Notes: generated by a model not told the origin, from the letters alone. A stretch of 64,000 nucleotides of DNA from Acidocella aquatica (GCF_030160635.1 NZ_BSOS01000033.1:34014-98013); one strand, 5' to 3'. Shown: positions 17,590-36,194, counted from the first letter of the stretch. Program-made: numbers and translations.

Positions 17590-17970
17590 ATGGCTGACCT
17601 TAACGCGCTCGTTGAAGAGCTTTCGAAGCTGACCGTCCTGGAAGCTGCTGAGCTTTCCAAGCTGCTTGAAGAGAAGTGGGGCGTTTCCGCTGCTGCGCCG
17701 GTGGCTGTCGCCGCTGCGCCGGCTGGTGGTGGCGCTGCTGCCGCTCCCGCTGAAGAGCAGACCGAGTTCACCGTGATCCTGGCCGCCGCTGGCGACAAGA
17801 AGATCAACGTCATCAAGGAAATTCGCACCATCACGGGTCTCGGCCTGAAGGAAGCGAAGGACCTGGTTGAGGGCGCCCCGAAGACCGTCAAGGAAAACGC
17901 GACGAAGGACGAGGCTGCCGCGATCAAGAAGACACTGGAAGAGAATGGCGCGACTGTCGAAGTCAAGTAA
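17590..17970 (+). CDS. rplL: 50S ribosomal protein L7/L12
   Basis: Multicopy stalk protein that recruits translation GTPases. The 126-residue length is normal. It has an N-terminal dimerisation helix ([20 protein letters not shown]), an Ala/Gly-rich hinge at about residues 36-55, and the C-terminal domain with [20 protein letters not shown] and the end NGATVEVK. It is separated from rplJ by 95 bp. Confidence 0.98.
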   Translation: MADLNALVEELSKLTVLEAAELSKLLEEKWGVSAAAPVAVAAAPAGGGAAAAPAEEQTEFTVILAAAGDKKINVIKEIRTITGLGLKEAKDLVEGAPKTVKENATKDEAAAIKKTLEENGATVEVK

Positions 17971-17980
17971 TTCACTTATC

Positions 17981-18062
17981 ACCGCCGTGGCCAATGGCCG
18001 CGGCGGTTATATGCCTAAAGGGCAGGCGATTACCGTTGGGTGATCGCCTGCCGCCTGTTTTT
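17981..18062 (+). terminator. Paired hairpins between rplL and rpoB (attenuator candidate)
   Basis: The first hairpin is ACCGCCGTGGCC/GGCCGCGGCGGT with loop AAT (17981-18007, 12 bp with one wobble) and no T-run. The second is GGCAGGCGAT/ATCGCCTGCC (18021-18052), with a T5 tract from 18058. GTTTTTGTAAGAC then occurs twice (18057 and 18072). A partial terminator here would let rplL be made in excess over rpoBC, as is known in E. coli through a different hairpin. Confidence 0.7.
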
Positions 18063-18116
18063 GTAAGACAGGTTTTTGTAAGACTGAGCTAAAATTTAAA
18101 AGCGAGGGTGAATACG

Positions 18117-22304
<4,188 letters not shown>

Positions 22305-22354
22305 GTGGCTGTCTGACCCGGGCGAAACAGATTCTGGCAGTTTAAGGATGATGA

Positions 22355-26518
<4,164 letters not shown>

Positions 26519-26550
26519 GCTTAAAACGGCTTGTTTTGTCTCTTTACTGG

Positions 26551-26579
26551 AACGGCGCCCTGGTTTTGGGCGCCGTTTT
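26551..26579 (+). terminator. Intrinsic terminator after rpoC
   Basis: AACGGCGCCC/GGGCGCCGTT is a perfect 10-bp stem with loop TGGTTTT, followed by TTTT. It ends the rplKAJL-rpoBC unit. Confidence 0.92.
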
Positions 26580-26663
26580 CCGTTGCGGCGGGCATGGATC
26601 GGATGGGAGCCATGCCCAAAACTATTACCTGGGTTTTTCTACCATTGAGTCGGGTGCTGAAGC

Positions 26664-26692
26664 TTGACTTGGGGGTGGGGGGCTCTTAAGGA
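26664..26692 (+). promoter_or_regulatory. Candidate promoter of the rpsL operon
   Basis: TTGACT (26664-26669) and TAAGGA (26687-26692) are separated by 17 bp. The -35 is good and the -10 is weak. It would give a leader of about 200 nt before rpsL that includes the hairpin at 26805-26840. Confidence 0.35.
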
Positions 26693-26804
26693 AGGCGCTC
26701 TCGCGGCTCTGGGACTTCTTCAGGCGCGGGTTGTTGATGAAAAATCTGGCGCGTGCGGCGCCGTCCTGGGAAACCAGAACTAAGGCCGCGTGCTGGAGAC
26801 GTTT

Positions 26805-26840
26805 CCGCAAGCAGGACATTCCGGCTTGCGGCCGTTTTTT
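26805..26840 (+). terminator. Terminator-like hairpin inside the rpsL leader
   Basis: CCGCAAGC/GCTTGCGG (8 bp, 11-nt loop) is followed by CCG and six T, about 60 bases before the rpsL ATG. An upstream GGCCGC (26784-26789) can pair with GCGGCC (26828-26833) in the 3' arm, so an alternative antiterminating fold is possible. This arrangement is expected of an attenuator rather than of a plain end-of-operon terminator. Confidence 0.6.
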
Positions 26841-26899
26841 ATGGATGACCTGTACTGGAATGAACCGGGGCACGCGGAACACACGAAGCAGGATGAGAT

Positions 26900-27271
26900 A
26901 TGCCGACCATTAATCAGTTGATCGCCAAGGGCCGTGAGCCCGCGCCGAAGCGGAACAAGGTGCCGGCCCTTGAGGGTTGCCCCCAGAAGCGCGGCGTTTG
27001 CACGCGCGTCTATACAACGACCCCGAAGAAGCCGAACTCGGCGCTTCGTAAGGTTGCCAAGGTGCGCCTGACCAATGGTTTCGAGGTGGTGAGCTACATC
27101 CCCGGCGAAGGCCATAACCTGCAGGAGCACTCTGTGGTGCTGATCCGCGGCGGCCGCGTAAAAGACTTGCCGGGCGTGCGCTACCACATCCTGCGCGGTG
27201 TGCTGGATACGCAAGGTTTGCCGAAGCGCCGTAAGCGCCGTTCGCTGTATGGCGCGAAGCGGCCGAAGTAA
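26900..27271 (+). CDS. rpsL: 30S ribosomal protein S12
   Basis: Decoding-centre protein. The 123-residue length is normal. It shows [20 protein letters not shown] at the start, [19 protein letters not shown] with the streptomycin-determining Lys residues unmutated, and [17 protein letters not shown] with the second Lys position wild type. It heads the str-type operon and is 14 bases before rpsG. Confidence 0.98.
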   Translation: MPTINQLIAKGREPAPKRNKVPALEGCPQKRGVCTRVYTTTPKKPNSALRKVAKVRLTNGFEVVSYIPGEGHNLQEHSVVLIRGGRVKDLPGVRYHILRGVLDTQGLPKRRKRRSLYGAKRPK

Positions 27272-27285
27272 GAGAGAGCAGAGAT

Positions 27286-27762
27286 ATGAGCAGACGCCGC
27301 CGCGCCGTAAAACGCGAAGTTCTCCCGGACGCCAAGTTCGGAGATATTGTGATCAGCCGTTTCATGAACGTGTTGATGTACGATGGTAAGAAATCAGCCG
27401 CCGAAGGCATTGTCTACGGTGCGCTCGATGTGTTGAAGAAGCGCGGCGGGGCGAATGCCGACCCGGTGCGCCTGTTCCACGAGGCGCTGGACAATGTGAA
27501 GCCGGCGATTGAAGTGCGTTCACGCCGCGTTGGCGGTGCGACCTATCAGGTGCCGGTTGAGGTGCGCTCTGAGCGCCGCCAGGCTCTGGCGATCCGCTGG
27601 ATCATCGACTCGGCGCGCAAGCGCGGCGAGCACACGATGGAAGAGCGGCTCTCCAACGAATTGCAGGATGCGGTGAACAATCGCGGTTCTGCTGTGAAGA
27701 AGCGTGAGGACACCCACCGTATGGCCGAAGCCAATAAGGCTTTCAGCCATTACCGCTGGTAA
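27286..27762 (+). CDS. rpsG: 30S ribosomal protein S7
   Basis: Nucleates the 30S head and contacts E-site tRNA. The 158-residue length is normal. It begins [20 protein letters not shown] and shows [37 protein letters not shown] and the closing [14 protein letters not shown]. In most bacteria fusA (EF-G) follows. Here tuf follows after 47 bp. Confidence 0.98.
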   Translation: MSRRRRAVKREVLPDAKFGDIVISRFMNVLMYDGKKSAAEGIVYGALDVLKKRGGANADPVRLFHEALDNVKPAIEVRSRRVGGATYQVPVEVRSERRQALAIRWIIDSARKRGEHTMEERLSNELQDAVNNRGSAVKKREDTHRMAEANKAFSHYRW

Positions 27763-27809
27763 TTACGACTACCAACTCTTTAAGTTTTTAGCCCGCACGG
27801 AGCAGACAA

Positions 27810-28997
27810 ATGGCCAAATCGAAATTTGAGCGGAATAAGCCGCATCTGAACATTGGCACGATCGGCCACGTCGATCATGGCAAGACCTCCCTGACAGCCG
27901 CCATCACCAAGGTGCTGGCAAAGTCCGGCGGCGCGACCTTCACCGCTTACGACATGATCGACAAGGCGCCGGAAGAACGCGCCCGCGGCATCACGATCTC
28001 GACCGCTCACGTTGAGTACGAGACCGCCAACCGCCATTACGCGCACGTCGACTGCCCCGGCCACGCTGACTATGTGAAGAACATGATCACCGGCGCCGCG
28101 CAGATGGACGGCGCGATCCTCGTTGTTTCCGCGGCTGACGGCCCGATGCCGCAGACCCGTGAGCACATCCTGCTCGCTCGCCAGGTCGGCGTGCCGGCGC
28201 TGGTGGTGTTCCTGAACAAGATGGACCTTGCTGACCCTGATCTGGTCGAGCTGGTTGAGATGGAAGTGCGCGAGCTGCTCAGCAAGTATGGCTTCGATGG
28301 CGACAATATCCCCATCATCAAGGGTTCCGCTGTGGCGGCGCTCGAAGACAAGACCCCGGAGATTGGCGAACAGGCGATCCTGGAGCTGATGAAGGCGGTT
28401 GACGAATACATTCCGCAGCCCGAGCGCGCCAAGGACAAGCCGTTCCTGATGCCGGTTGAAGACGTGTTCTCGATCTCTGGCCGTGGCACCGTTGCCACCG
28501 GCCGCGTTGAGCGCGGCGTGATCAAGGTTGGTGAGGAAGTTGAAATCGTTGGCCTGCGTCCGACGACCAAGACGATCGTTACCGGCGTTGAAATGTTCCG
28601 CAAGCTGCTCGACCAGGGTGAGGCCGGCGATAACATCGGCGCGCTGCTGCGCGGCACCAAGCGTGAAGACATTGAGCGCGGCCAGGTTCTGGCGGCTCCG
28701 GGCTCCATTACGCCGCACACCAAGTTCCAGGGTCAGGCCTATATTCTGACGAAGGAAGAAGGTGGCCGTCATACCCCGTTCTTCACCAACTACCGTCCGC
28801 AGTTCTACTTCCGCACCACCGACGTGACCGGTGTTGTGACCCTGCAGGAAGGCACCGAGATGGTGATGCCTGGTGATAACGTGACGATCGAAGTCGAGCT
28901 GATCGCTCCGATCGCCATGGATGATGGTCTGCGTTTCGCCATCCGCGAAGGCGGCCGGACCGTTGGTTCGGGCGTTGTCGCCAAGGTAACGAAGTAA
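27810..28997 (+). CDS. tuf: Elongation factor Tu
   Basis: GTPase that delivers aminoacyl-tRNA. The 395-residue protein has the P-loop [14 protein letters not shown], switch [27 protein letters not shown] and the guanine-specificity NKMDLAD (Met rather than the commoner Val/Cys). The two beta-barrel domains follow, ending [11 protein letters not shown]. It is translated within the rpsL-rpsG-tuf-rpsJ run, with rpsJ 40 bp downstream. Confidence 0.98.
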   Translation: MAKSKFERNKPHLNIGTIGHVDHGKTSLTAAITKVLAKSGGATFTAYDMIDKAPEERARGITISTAHVEYETANRHYAHVDCPGHADYVKNMITGAAQMDGAILVVSAADGPMPQTREHILLARQVGVPALVVFLNKMDLADPDLVELVEMEVRELLSKYGFDGDNIPIIKGSAVAALEDKTPEIGEQAILELMKAVDEYIPQPERAKDKPFLMPVEDVFSISGRGTVATGRVERGVIKVGEEVEIVGLRPTTKTIVTGVEMFRKLLDQGEAGDNIGALLRGTKREDIERGQVLAAPGSITPHTKFQGQAYILTKEEGGRHTPFFTNYRPQFYFRTTDVTGVVTLQEGTEMVMPGDNVTIEVELIAPIAMDDGLRFAIREGGRTVGSGVVAKVTK

Positions 28998-29037
28998 GTT
29001 TCGGCCCCCTGTATCTGTGAAAAGAGCTTGAGTTAAG

Positions 29038-29346
29038 ATGGACAACCAAAACATCCGTATCCGCCTGAAGGCGTATGATCACCGCGTGCTGGATAACAGC
29101 ACGAAGGACATCGTCAACACGGCGAAGCGTACAGGCGCGCAGGTGCGGGGGCCAATTCCGTTGCCGACACATATCGAACGTTTCACCGTGAACCGTTCGC
29201 CGCATGTGGACAAGAAGAGCCGCGAGCAGTTCGAGATTCGGACTCATCGCCGCTTGCTGGATATCGTTGACCCGACCCCGCAGACCGTTGACGCGCTGAT
29301 GAAGCTCGATCTCGCTGCGGGCGTCGAAGTCGAAATTAAGATCTAA
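29038..29346 (+). CDS. rpsJ: 30S ribosomal protein S10
   Basis: Assembles the 30S head and doubles as NusE in antitermination. The 102-residue protein begins [20 protein letters not shown] and contains [20 protein letters not shown] and [20 protein letters not shown]. It is the first gene of the S10 operon, joined here to the tuf unit with no terminator between. Confidence 0.98.
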   Translation: MDNQNIRIRLKAYDHRVLDNSTKDIVNTAKRTGAQVRGPIPLPTHIERFTVNRSPHVDKKSREQFEIRTHRRLLDIVDPTPQTVDALMKLDLAAGVEVEIKI

Positions 29347-29360
29347 GCTTAGGTGGTATT

Positions 29361-30035
29361 ATGCGTACCGGTGTAATTGCAAAAAAACTGGGGATGACCC
29401 GGTTGTTCAAAGATGACGGCACGCATGTGCCGGTCACGGTTCTTCACCTCGACGAGGTGCGGGTTGTGGCGGCGCGGACTGTTGAAAACGACGGCTACTC
29501 CGCTGTGCAGCTCGGCTATGGCAAGGCCAAGCCGAAGAATGTGAGCAAGCCGCAGAAGGGCCATTTCGCGAAGGCGCAGGTGGAACCTTCGATGAAGCTC
29601 GTTGAATTCCGCGTTGCGGACGATGCGCTGCTGCAGCCCGGCGCGCAGCTTTCGCCGTCGCACTTCTCGATTGGCCAGTTTGTCGACGTTGCCGGCATCA
29701 CCAAGGGCAAGGGCTTTGCCGGTGGTATGAAGCGCTGGAACTTCGCGGGCCTTGAAGCGTCGCACGGCGTGTCCGTCAGCCATCGTAGCCTTGGCTCGAC
29801 CGGTAACCGTCAGGACCCGGGCAAGACCTTCAAGAACAAGAAGATGCCTGGGCATCTCGGCCAGGAGCGCGTGACCACGCTGAACCTGCAGGTCGCTGGT
29901 CTCGATGAAGAGCGTAACCTGGTGCTCATCCGCGGCGCCGTTCCAGGCTCCAAGGGCAGCTATGTTCTGCTGCGCGATGCGATCAAGAAGGCACGGCCGG
30001 CTGATGCCGCCTACCCTGCAGCATTGAAGGGCTGA
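29361..30035 (+). CDS. rplC: 50S ribosomal protein L3
   Basis: Large-subunit assembly initiator near the peptidyl transferase centre. The 224-residue protein opens [20 protein letters not shown] and contains [40 protein letters not shown] and the loop [20 protein letters not shown]. Spacing is 14 bp from rpsJ and 4 bp to rplD. Confidence 0.98.
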   Translation: MRTGVIAKKLGMTRLFKDDGTHVPVTVLHLDEVRVVAARTVENDGYSAVQLGYGKAKPKNVSKPQKGHFAKAQVEPSMKLVEFRVADDALLQPGAQLSPSHFSIGQFVDVAGITKGKGFAGGMKRWNFAGLEASHGVSVSHRSLGSTGNRQDPGKTFKNKKMPGHLGQERVTTLNLQVAGLDEERNLVLIRGAVPGSKGSYVLLRDAIKKARPADAAYPAALKG

Positions 30036-30039
30036 GCCG

Positions 30040-30654
30040 ATGAAATATGATATTTACGACATGGACGCGAAAACCGCTGGCAGCGCTGAGTTGCCGGACG
30101 AGATTTTCGGCATTGCGCCGCGTGCGGACATTATCGCGCGCGTGATTCACTGGCAGTTGGCCAAGCGCCGCTCAGGCAATCACAAGACCAAGGGCATGGG
30201 AGAGGTTTCGGGCACGACCCGCAAGCCGTTCAAGCAGAAGGGCACGGGTAATGCGCGTCAGGGCAGCTTGCGCGCGCCGCAGTTCCGTACTGGTGGCGTG
30301 GTGCATGGTCCGGTTGTGCGTGACCATGGTTATAATCTGAACAAAAAGGTCCGCCGTTTGGGTCTGCTTTCGGCGCTTTCGCTGAAGGCCGCCGAGGGCA
30401 AGCTGGTTGTTCTGGACGCCGTGGGCGCGCTGGAGAAGACCAAGGATGTGGCCGCGAAGGTGAAAAACTTCGGCTGGAAGTCGGCGTTGATCGTCGATGC
30501 CGCCGTGGACCAGAATTTCCTGCGCGCCAGCCGCAATGTTCAGGGTTTGGATATTTTGCCGGTGATTGGCGCCAATGTGTACGACATCGTGCAGCATGAC
30601 GTGCTGGTGATCACCAAGGCCGGCATTGATGGCTTGAAGGAGCGCCTGGCATGA
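30040..30654 (+). CDS. rplD: 50S ribosomal protein L4
   Basis: Lines the exit tunnel, and in enterobacteria also regulates the S10 operon. The 204-residue protein shows [20 protein letters not shown] and the tunnel loop [20 protein letters not shown], then the globular domain ending [17 protein letters not shown]. It overlaps rplW by 4 bases (ATGA). Confidence 0.98.
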   Translation: MKYDIYDMDAKTAGSAELPDEIFGIAPRADIIARVIHWQLAKRRSGNHKTKGMGEVSGTTRKPFKQKGTGNARQGSLRAPQFRTGGVVHGPVVRDHGYNLNKKVRRLGLLSALSLKAAEGKLVVLDAVGALEKTKDVAAKVKNFGWKSALIVDAAVDQNFLRASRNVQGLDILPVIGANVYDIVQHDVLVITKAGIDGLKERLA

Positions 30655-30962
30655 GCACCGTGAAGATTACGCCGGAGCGGATGTACGAAGTCGTGCGCGC
30701 GCCGCATATCACCGAGAAGGCAACGCTGCTTTCCGAGAAGAACCAGTTTGTTTTCAAGGTTGCGTCCGATGCGACGAAGCCTGAAATCAAGGCGGCGATC
30801 GAGACCCTGTTCAAAGTAAAAGTAACTGGTGTGAATACGCTGATCACCAAGGGCAAGACCAAGCGGTTTAAGGGCCGTCCTGGTATTCGCTCCGACGTGA
30901 AGAAAGCGTTCGTGACTCTCGCCGAAGGCGAGAGCATCGATTTCACAACCGGTCTGGCATAA
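30651..30962 (+). CDS. rplW: 50S ribosomal protein L23
   Basis: Tunnel-exit protein that docks trigger factor and SRP. The 103-residue protein contains [40 protein letters not shown] and the loop [20 protein letters not shown]. Its start overlaps the rplD stop. Confidence 0.98.
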   Translation: MSTVKITPERMYEVVRAPHITEKATLLSEKNQFVFKVASDATKPEIKAAIETLFKVKVTGVNTLITKGKTKRFKGRPGIRSDVKKAFVTLAEGESIDFTTGLA

Positions 30963-30972
30963 GGCGCGGACT

Positions 30973-31806
30973 ATGGCACTGAAGCATTTTAATCCCGTCA
31001 CGGCGAGCCTTCGCGGCACCGTCCTGATTGACCGCAGCGAGCTGTGGAAGGGCAAGCCTGTAAAGGGCCTGACCGAGGGCAAGCATTCGACCGGCGGGCG
31101 TAACAACCACGGTCGTATCACCAGCCGGTTCCGCGGCGGTGGACATAAGCAGGCTTATCGTATTGTCGACTTCAAGCGTCGCAAATACGATGTGGCCGCG
31201 ACGGTCGAGCGTCTGGAATATGACCCGAACCGCACGGCTTTCATCGCGCTGATCAAATATGCCGATGGGGAGCTGTCCTACATCCTGGCGCCGCAGCGTT
31301 TGAAGGCTGGTGATCCGGTGATTTCCGGTTCACGGGTTGATATCAAGCCCGGCAACGCGATGCCGCTGGCCGCGATCCCGGTTGGGACGATCATCCATAA
31401 CATCGAGCTCAAAGTGGGCGCCGGTGGCAAGATGGCACGCTCCGCCGGCACGTTTGCTCAGCTGGTTGGCAAGGACCAGGGTTATGCCCAGGTTAAGCTG
31501 ATGTCCGGCGAGTTGCGGGTTGTGCGCGCTGAATGCATGGCGACGATTGGCGCGGTTTCGAACGCTGATCACCAGAACGAGCAGCTTGGTAAAGCTGGCC
31601 GCCGCGTGTGGATGGGCCGCCGTCCGCATAACCGCGGTGTCGTGATGAACCCGGTCGATCACCCGCATGGTGGTGGTGAGGGGCGTACCTCTGGTGGCCG
31701 GCATCCGGTTACACCTTGGGGCAAACCGACCAAGGGTGCGAAGACGCGTAGCAATAAACGTACGGATGATCTTATCATCCGCCGCGCTAAGAGCGGGAAG
31801 GGCTGA
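30973..31806 (+). CDS. rplB: 50S ribosomal protein L2
   Basis: Core protein at the subunit interface, needed for peptidyl transfer. The 277-residue protein has SGRLSS-like basic starts replaced here by [20 protein letters not shown]. It also has [20 protein letters not shown] and the conserved [20 protein letters not shown] loop with the critical His. It ends in a Lys/Arg-rich tail. Confidence 0.98.
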   Translation: MALKHFNPVTASLRGTVLIDRSELWKGKPVKGLTEGKHSTGGRNNHGRITSRFRGGGHKQAYRIVDFKRRKYDVAATVERLEYDPNRTAFIALIKYADGELSYILAPQRLKAGDPVISGSRVDIKPGNAMPLAAIPVGTIIHNIELKVGAGGKMARSAGTFAQLVGKDQGYAQVKLMSGELRVVRAECMATIGAVSNADHQNEQLGKAGRRVWMGRRPHNRGVVMNPVDHPHGGGEGRTSGGRHPVTPWGKPTKGAKTRSNKRTDDLIIRRAKSGKG

Positions 31807-31809
31807 TAG

Positions 31810-32088
31810 ATGTCACGTTCTGTTTGGAAAGGCCCGTTTGTTGACGGGTATCTGTTGGGTAAGGCGGAGGCATCGCGCGCTTCCGGCCGCAACGAGATCA
31901 TCAAGATCTGGTCGCGCCGCTCCACCATCCTGCCGCAATTCGTGGGCCTGACCTTTGGCGTCTACAACGGCAAGAAGTTTCTGCCGGTGCAGGTGAATGA
32001 AAACATGGTTGGCCATAAGTTCGGTGAATTCTCGCCGACACGGACCTTTACGGGTCATTCGGCCGACAAGAAAGCGAAGCGGGGCTGA
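31810..32088 (+). CDS. rpsS: 30S ribosomal protein S19
   Basis: 30S head protein contacting S13 and A-site tRNA. The 92-residue protein begins [20 protein letters not shown] and contains [40 protein letters not shown] and [20 protein letters not shown]. It lies 3 bp after rplB and 1 bp before rplV. Confidence 0.98.
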   Translation: MSRSVWKGPFVDGYLLGKAEASRASGRNEIIKIWSRRSTILPQFVGLTFGVYNGKKFLPVQVNENMVGHKFGEFSPTRTFTGHSADKKAKRG

Positions 32089-32089
32089 G

Positions 32090-32539
32090 ATGAGCAAACC
32101 GAAAGCCTTACGCGGCCTTGAGGACATTCAGGCACAGGCGATTACGCGCAACATGCGCGTGAGCCCGCGCAAACTGAACCTCGTCGCTGAATCCATCCGC
32201 AACCTGCCGGCTGGCCGCGCTCTCGCGGACCTGACCTTCAGCAAGCGCCGGATCGCCAAGCAAGTGAAGAAGACGCTTGAGAGCGCGATCGCGAATGCCG
32301 AGAACAACCATCAGCTCGATGTTGACAAGCTGGTTGTGAAATTGGCCGAAGTGGGCCGCGGCATTGTCATGAAGCGTTTCCACGCGCGTGGCCGTGGCCG
32401 CTCCGCGACGGTTGAGAAGTGGTTTAGCCATCTGAAGATCGTGGTGGAGGAGCGTGAACCGTCTGAGAAGGCGATGCGCGATACCCGCCCGGGTCACACG
32501 AAGTCTGAAACCGCTAAAGCAGCCGGGGAGGCCGCATAA
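32090..32539 (+). CDS. rplV: 50S ribosomal protein L22
   Basis: Tunnel-wall protein. From the ATG at 32090 it has 149 residues, longer than the usual 110-130. The extra part is a C-terminal extension ([20 protein letters not shown] onward). The core shows [20 protein letters not shown] and the tunnel hairpin [20 protein letters not shown]. The frame is open 31 codons upstream inside rpsS, but that part is not L22. Confidence 0.97.
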   Translation: MSKPKALRGLEDIQAQAITRNMRVSPRKLNLVAESIRNLPAGRALADLTFSKRRIAKQVKKTLESAIANAENNHQLDVDKLVVKLAEVGRGIVMKRFHARGRGRSATVEKWFSHLKIVVEEREPSEKAMRDTRPGHTKSETAKAAGEAA

Positions 32540-32540
32540 C

Positions 32541-33218
32541 ATGGGTCACAAGATCAATCCGATCGGTCTGCGCCTTGGCATTACCCGCACCTGGGACAGC
32601 CGCTGGTACGCCGGCAAGGACTATGCCCGCCTGCTGCATGACGATCTGAAGCTGCGCAGCCATTTGCGCGCCAAGCTCAGCCAGGCTGGTGTTTCGAAGG
32701 TTGTGATCGAGCGTCCGGCGAAGAAGCCGCGCGTGACGATTTATGCCGCGCGCCCTGGTGTGGTGATCGGCAAGAAGGGCCAGGACATCGACTCGCTGCG
32801 CAAGGAATTGTCGGTGATGGCGAAGGCTGAGGTTTCCCTGAACATCATGGAAATCCGCAAGCCGGAAATCGATGCGACGCTGGTGGCCGAGAACATTGCG
32901 CAGCAGCTGGAACGCCGCGTGGCCTTCCGCCGTGCGATGAAGCGCGCTGTGCAGTCCGCCATGCGCCTGGGCGCGCAGGGGATCAAGATCACCTGTGGCG
33001 GCCGTTTGGGCGGCGCCGAGATTGCCCGCGTTGAGTGGTATCGTGAAGGCCGCGTGCCTTTGCACACGCTGCGCGCCGATCTTGACTACGGTGTGGCCAC
33101 GGCGAAGACGACTTATGGCGCCTGCGGCGTGAAAGTCTGGATTTTCAAGGGTGAAGTTCTGGTGCAGGACCCGCTGGCGCAAGACAAGCGCGCGGCCGAA
33201 CAAGCACCGCAGCGCTAA
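32541..33218 (+). CDS. rpsC: 30S ribosomal protein S3
   Basis: mRNA-entry protein with helicase activity. It has 225 residues from the ATG at 32541, which follows rplV by 1 base. It begins [20 protein letters not shown], carries the KH motif [18 protein letters not shown] and the S3 C-terminal signature [20 protein letters not shown]. The usable upstream frame lies inside rplV. Confidence 0.98.
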   Translation: MGHKINPIGLRLGITRTWDSRWYAGKDYARLLHDDLKLRSHLRAKLSQAGVSKVVIERPAKKPRVTIYAARPGVVIGKKGQDIDSLRKELSVMAKAEVSLNIMEIRKPEIDATLVAENIAQQLERRVAFRRAMKRAVQSAMRLGAQGIKITCGGRLGGAEIARVEWYREGRVPLHTLRADLDYGVATAKTTYGACGVKVWIFKGEVLVQDPLAQDKRAAEQAPQR

Positions 33219-33230
33219 GGATTTTTTGCT

Positions 33231-33647
33231 ATGATGTCTCCTAAGCGTACGAAGTTCCGTAAAGCTCACAAGGGCCGTATTCACGGCCTGGCCAAGGGCA
33301 ACACGCAGCTTAACTTTGGCGCCTTCGGTCTGAAGGCTCTGGAGCCAGAACGTATCACCGCGCGCCAGATCGAATCGGCCCGCCGTGCCATCACCCGCGC
33401 CATGAAGCGTGCGGGCCGCGTGTGGATCCGGATTTTCCCGGATCTGCCGGTCTCCACCAAGCCTGCTGAAGTGCGTATGGGTTCCGGCAAGGGTAGCCCG
33501 GAATTTTGGGTTGCGCGCGTGCACCCCGGCCGCATTGTGTTTGAGATTGACGGCGTTGCCGAGCCGCTGGCCCGCGAGGCGCTGGCCCTGGGTGCTGCGA
33601 AGCTGCCGATCAGGACGAAATTTGTTACCCGGATTGGAGATGCGTGA
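33231..33647 (+). CDS. rplP: 50S ribosomal protein L16
   Basis: Organises the A site of the 50S. The 138-residue protein starts [20 protein letters not shown], equivalent to the usual MLSPKRTK, so I kept the first of two adjacent ATG codons. It contains [20 protein letters not shown] and [20 protein letters not shown] with the conserved loop. Confidence 0.98.
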   Translation: MMSPKRTKFRKAHKGRIHGLAKGNTQLNFGAFGLKALEPERITARQIESARRAITRAMKRAGRVWIRIFPDLPVSTKPAEVRMGSGKGSPEFWVARVHPGRIVFEIDGVAEPLAREALALGAAKLPIRTKFVTRIGDA

Positions 33648-33648
33648 G

Positions 33649-33855
33649 ATGACGGTTGCAAGCGACATCCGTGCGAAGACGCCGGACGAACTGACGAGCC
33701 TGTTGCTCGATCTGCGCAAGGAGCAGTTCAATCTGCGTTTCCAGCGCGCGACCGGCCAGCAGGAAAACACCAGCCGCGTGCGTGCGGTGCGGCGCGATAT
33801 CGCGCGGGTGAAGACAATTCTGGCTGAGCGCGCGCGTTCGGCAGTTGCTGGTTAA
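33649..33855 (+). CDS. rpmC: 50S ribosomal protein L29
   Basis: Tunnel-exit helical hairpin protein of 68 residues, beginning [20 protein letters not shown]. It contains [20 protein letters not shown], the L29 signature, and [19 protein letters not shown] used ATG 33649, one base after the rplP stop, with GGAG upstream. ATG 33640 is also in frame, three codons earlier, and would overlap rplP. Confidence 0.96.
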   Translation: MTVASDIRAKTPDELTSLLLDLRKEQFNLRFQRATGQQENTSRVRAVRRDIARVKTILAERARSAVAG

Positions 33856-33864
33856 GAGGATAAC

Positions 33865-34131
33865 ATGCCGAAACGTGTTCTGACCGGGCGGGTTGTGAGC
33901 GACAAGATGGACAAGACGATTACCGTTCTTGTCGAGCGTCGCATCATGCATCCGCTGTACAAGAAGTTCATTCGCCGCTCCAAAAAATATGCGGCGCATG
34001 ATGAAGCCAATGTCTGCGTTGAGGGCGATCTGGTCCGCATTGAGGAATGCGCCCCGATCAGCAAGCGCAAGACCTGGATCGTGACTGAGCGCAATGGTTC
34101 GGCACTCGCCGAGTCGCAAGCCAGCGTCTGA
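33865..34131 (+). CDS. rpsQ: 30S ribosomal protein S17
   Basis: Primary 16S-binding protein. The 88-residue protein begins [20 protein letters not shown] and contains [20 protein letters not shown] and [20 protein letters not shown], the S17 signature. Spacing is 9 bp from rpmC. Confidence 0.98.
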   Translation: MPKRVLTGRVVSDKMDKTITVLVERRIMHPLYKKFIRRSKKYAAHDEANVCVEGDLVRIEECAPISKRKTWIVTERNGSALAESQASV

Positions 34132-34143
34132 GGGATTTGAAAA

Positions 34144-34512
34144 ATGATTATCGTAGAGTCGAACCTCGATGTGGCTGACAACTCCGGTGCGCGGCGCGTG
34201 CAGTGCATCAAGGTGCTCGGCGGCTCCAAGCGCAAGGCGGCGTCTGTCGGCGATGTGATCGTGGTTTCCATCAAGGATGCCATTCCGCGCGGCAAGGTGA
34301 AGAAGGGCGATGTGCACCAGGCTGTGGTTGTGCGCACCGCGTTCCCCGTGCGCCGTGCCGATGGCAGCGCCATCCGTTTTGACCGCAATGCGGCGGTTCT
34401 GCTGAACAAGCAGGGCGAGCCGATTGGTACGCGTATTTTTGGGCCGGTGGTGCGTGAGCTTCGCGCGAAGAAGTTCATGAAGATCATCAGCCTGGCGCCG
34501 GAGGTGCTGTAA
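34144..34512 (+). CDS. rplN: 50S ribosomal protein L14
   Basis: Intersubunit-bridge protein. The 122-residue protein begins [20 protein letters not shown] and contains [20 protein letters not shown] and the L14 signature region [20 protein letters not shown]. It lies one base before rplX. Confidence 0.98.
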   Translation: MIIVESNLDVADNSGARRVQCIKVLGGSKRKAASVGDVIVVSIKDAIPRGKVKKGDVHQAVVVRTAFPVRRADGSAIRFDRNAAVLLNKQGEPIGTRIFGPVVRELRAKKFMKIISLAPEVL

Positions 34513-34513
34513 C

Positions 34514-34834
34514 ATGGCTGCTCGTATTAAAAAGGGCGACAAGGTCCTGGTGATTTCAGGCGCTTCCAAGGGGAACCGCGGCGAAGTGCTGCGGGTGCTT
34601 CCCAAGGAAGACCGCGCCGTGGTGCAGGGTGTGGCGGTGGCGAAGATCCACACCAAGCCGAAAGGCATGGGCCAGCCCGGCGGTATCGTGGAACGCGAGG
34701 CTGCTGTGCATTTGTCCAATCTGGCATTGATCGACCCGAGCACGGATAAGCCCACGAAGGTTGGCTTCCGCGTTCTGGATGGTGGCCGCAAAGTTCGTGT
34801 TGCTCGTAAGAGCGGCACGGCGATTGATGGCTGA
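34514..34834 (+). CDS. rplX: 50S ribosomal protein L24
   Basis: Assembly initiator near the tunnel exit. The 106-residue protein has the KOW motif [20 protein letters not shown] near the start and [20 protein letters not shown]. It lies one base after rplN and 10 bp before rplE. Confidence 0.98.
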   Translation: MAARIKKGDKVLVISGASKGNRGEVLRVLPKEDRAVVQGVAVAKIHTKPKGMGQPGGIVEREAAVHLSNLALIDPSTDKPTKVGFRVLDGGRKVRVARKSGTAIDG

Positions 34835-34844
34835 GGAGGCCGCA

Positions 34845-35405
34845 ATGAGTGATGTGAAAAGCCTGCCGCGCCTGCAGACGTACTACCGTGAGGTTGTGCG
34901 GGAGCAGATGCGTCAAGAATTTGGCTACAAGAACCCGTTTGAAGTGCCGACTCTGGAAAAGATCGTCATTAACATGGGTGTGGGTGAGGCTGCCGCCGAC
35001 CAGAAGAAACTGGACGCTGCCGTGGCCGAGCTCACCCTCATTGCCGGCCAGAAGCCGGTTAAGACGATCGCGAAAAAGGCCATTGCCGGGTTCAAGATCC
35101 GCGCCGGCCTGCCGATCGGCTGTAAGGTGACGCTGCGCAAGTCCAAGATGTACGAGTTTCTCGACCGTCTGGTGACGATCGCGCTGCCGCGTGTTCGCGA
35201 CTTCCGCGGCATTCCGGGGAATAAGGGCTTTGATGGCCGCGGCAATTTTGCCATGGGTCTCAAGGAACAGATTATTTTCCCTGAGATTGTGTACGACAAG
35301 GTTGATGCTATCCGTGGCATGGACATCATTTTCGTGACCACCGCGAAAACCGATGCCGAGGCGAAAGCCTTGCTCAAGGGGTTCAATCTACCGTTCGCCA
35401 AGTGA
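34845..35405 (+). CDS. rplE: 50S ribosomal protein L5
   Basis: Binds 5S rRNA and contacts P-site tRNA. It has 186 residues from the ATG at 34845, which follows GAGGAGG, beginning [20 protein letters not shown]. It contains [40 protein letters not shown] and [20 protein letters not shown]. The upstream open frame lies inside rplX. Confidence 0.98.
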   Translation: MSDVKSLPRLQTYYREVVREQMRQEFGYKNPFEVPTLEKIVINMGVGEAAADQKKLDAAVAELTLIAGQKPVKTIAKKAIAGFKIRAGLPIGCKVTLRKSKMYEFLDRLVTIALPRVRDFRGIPGNKGFDGRGNFAMGLKEQIIFPEIVYDKVDAIRGMDIIFVTTAKTDAEAKALLKGFNLPFAK

Positions 35406-35474
35406 ACGTCTGATTTTTTAGAGTTTGGAAAACGGCTGGGCTTATCCAGCAGGTTCCGGAGGGGTTGCAAAAAT

Positions 35475-35780
35475 ATGGCTAAGACATCGCAGGTCAACCG
35501 AAATGGAAAGCGCGAGCGCATGGCCGCCCGTGACAAGGGCAAGCGCGCTGCGCTGAAAGATGTGATCATGGATCGCACGCTTCCGGTTGAAGATCGTTTT
35601 GAGGCGAGCATCAAGCTGGCCGAGCTGCCGCGCAATGGCGCGAAGGTTCGCGTTCGCCTGCGCTGCGAGCTGACTGGCCGTTCGCGCGGCAACTACCGTA
35701 AATTCAAACTTTGCCGAATCGCTTTCCGCGATCTGGCCAGCCAGGGGCAGATCCCTGGTGTTACCAAAGCCAGCTGGTAA
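35475..35780 (+). CDS. rpsN: 30S ribosomal protein S14 (zinc-free type)
   Basis: 30S head protein. The 101-residue protein lacks the paired CxxC zinc ligands of the short S14 type and is the long zinc-independent form. It contains [20 protein letters not shown] and [21 protein letters not shown] 69-bp gap to rplE is the largest inside this stretch of the spc operon, and GGAGG precedes the start. Confidence 0.98.
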   Translation: MAKTSQVNRNGKRERMAARDKGKRAALKDVIMDRTLPVEDRFEASIKLAELPRNGAKVRVRLRCELTGRSRGNYRKFKLCRIAFRDLASQGQIPGVTKASW

Positions 35781-35795
35781 GGAAAGGGCGCTAGA

Positions 35796-36194
35796 ATGTC
35801 GATGTCCGATCCGTTGGGTGATATGCTCACCCGTATTCGTAACGCGCAGCACGCGCGCCTCACCATGTGCGTGGCGCCTGCTTCCAACATGCGCGCCAGT
35901 GTTCTGGATGTGCTGAAGCGTGAAGGCTTCATTCGCGGGTTCACCCGCGAGGAAGTGCGCCCTGGCATTGCCCAGCTGCGCATCGAGCTGAAGTACAGCG
36001 AGGGGCAGCCGGTGATCAAAGAGATCAGCCGCGTGTCGCGCCCTGGCCGCCGCGTGTATTCCAAGATCAAGGAACTGCCGCGCGTGTACTCGGGTCTCGG
36101 TGTTTCCATCCTCTCCACGCCGCGTGGCGTGATGAGCGATGTGGAAGCCCGCGCCGCCAATGTTGGCGGCGAAGTTCTCTGCCGCGTCTTTTAA
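35796..36194 (+). CDS. rpsH: 30S ribosomal protein S8
   Basis: Central 16S-binding protein, and the spc-operon repressor in enterobacteria. The 132-residue protein begins [20 protein letters not shown], as in other alphaproteobacteria, so I kept the first Met. It contains [20 protein letters not shown] and [20 protein letters not shown]. Confidence 0.98.
   Translation: MSMSDPLGDMLTRIRNAQHARLTMCVAPASNMRASVLDVLKREGFIRGFTREEVRPGIAQLRIELKYSEGQPVIKEISRVSRPGRRVYSKIKELPRVYSGLGVSILSTPRGVMSDVEARAANVGGEVLCRVF

Noticed and set aside
26625..26913. Small open frames on both strands in the rpoC-rpsL gap
   Set aside because: No ribosome sites or similarity, and the region is better explained as terminator, promoter and leader.
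27780..29054. A 424-codon minus-strand frame opposite tuf
   Set aside because: Shadow of EF-Tu codons, with no similarity and no ribosome site.
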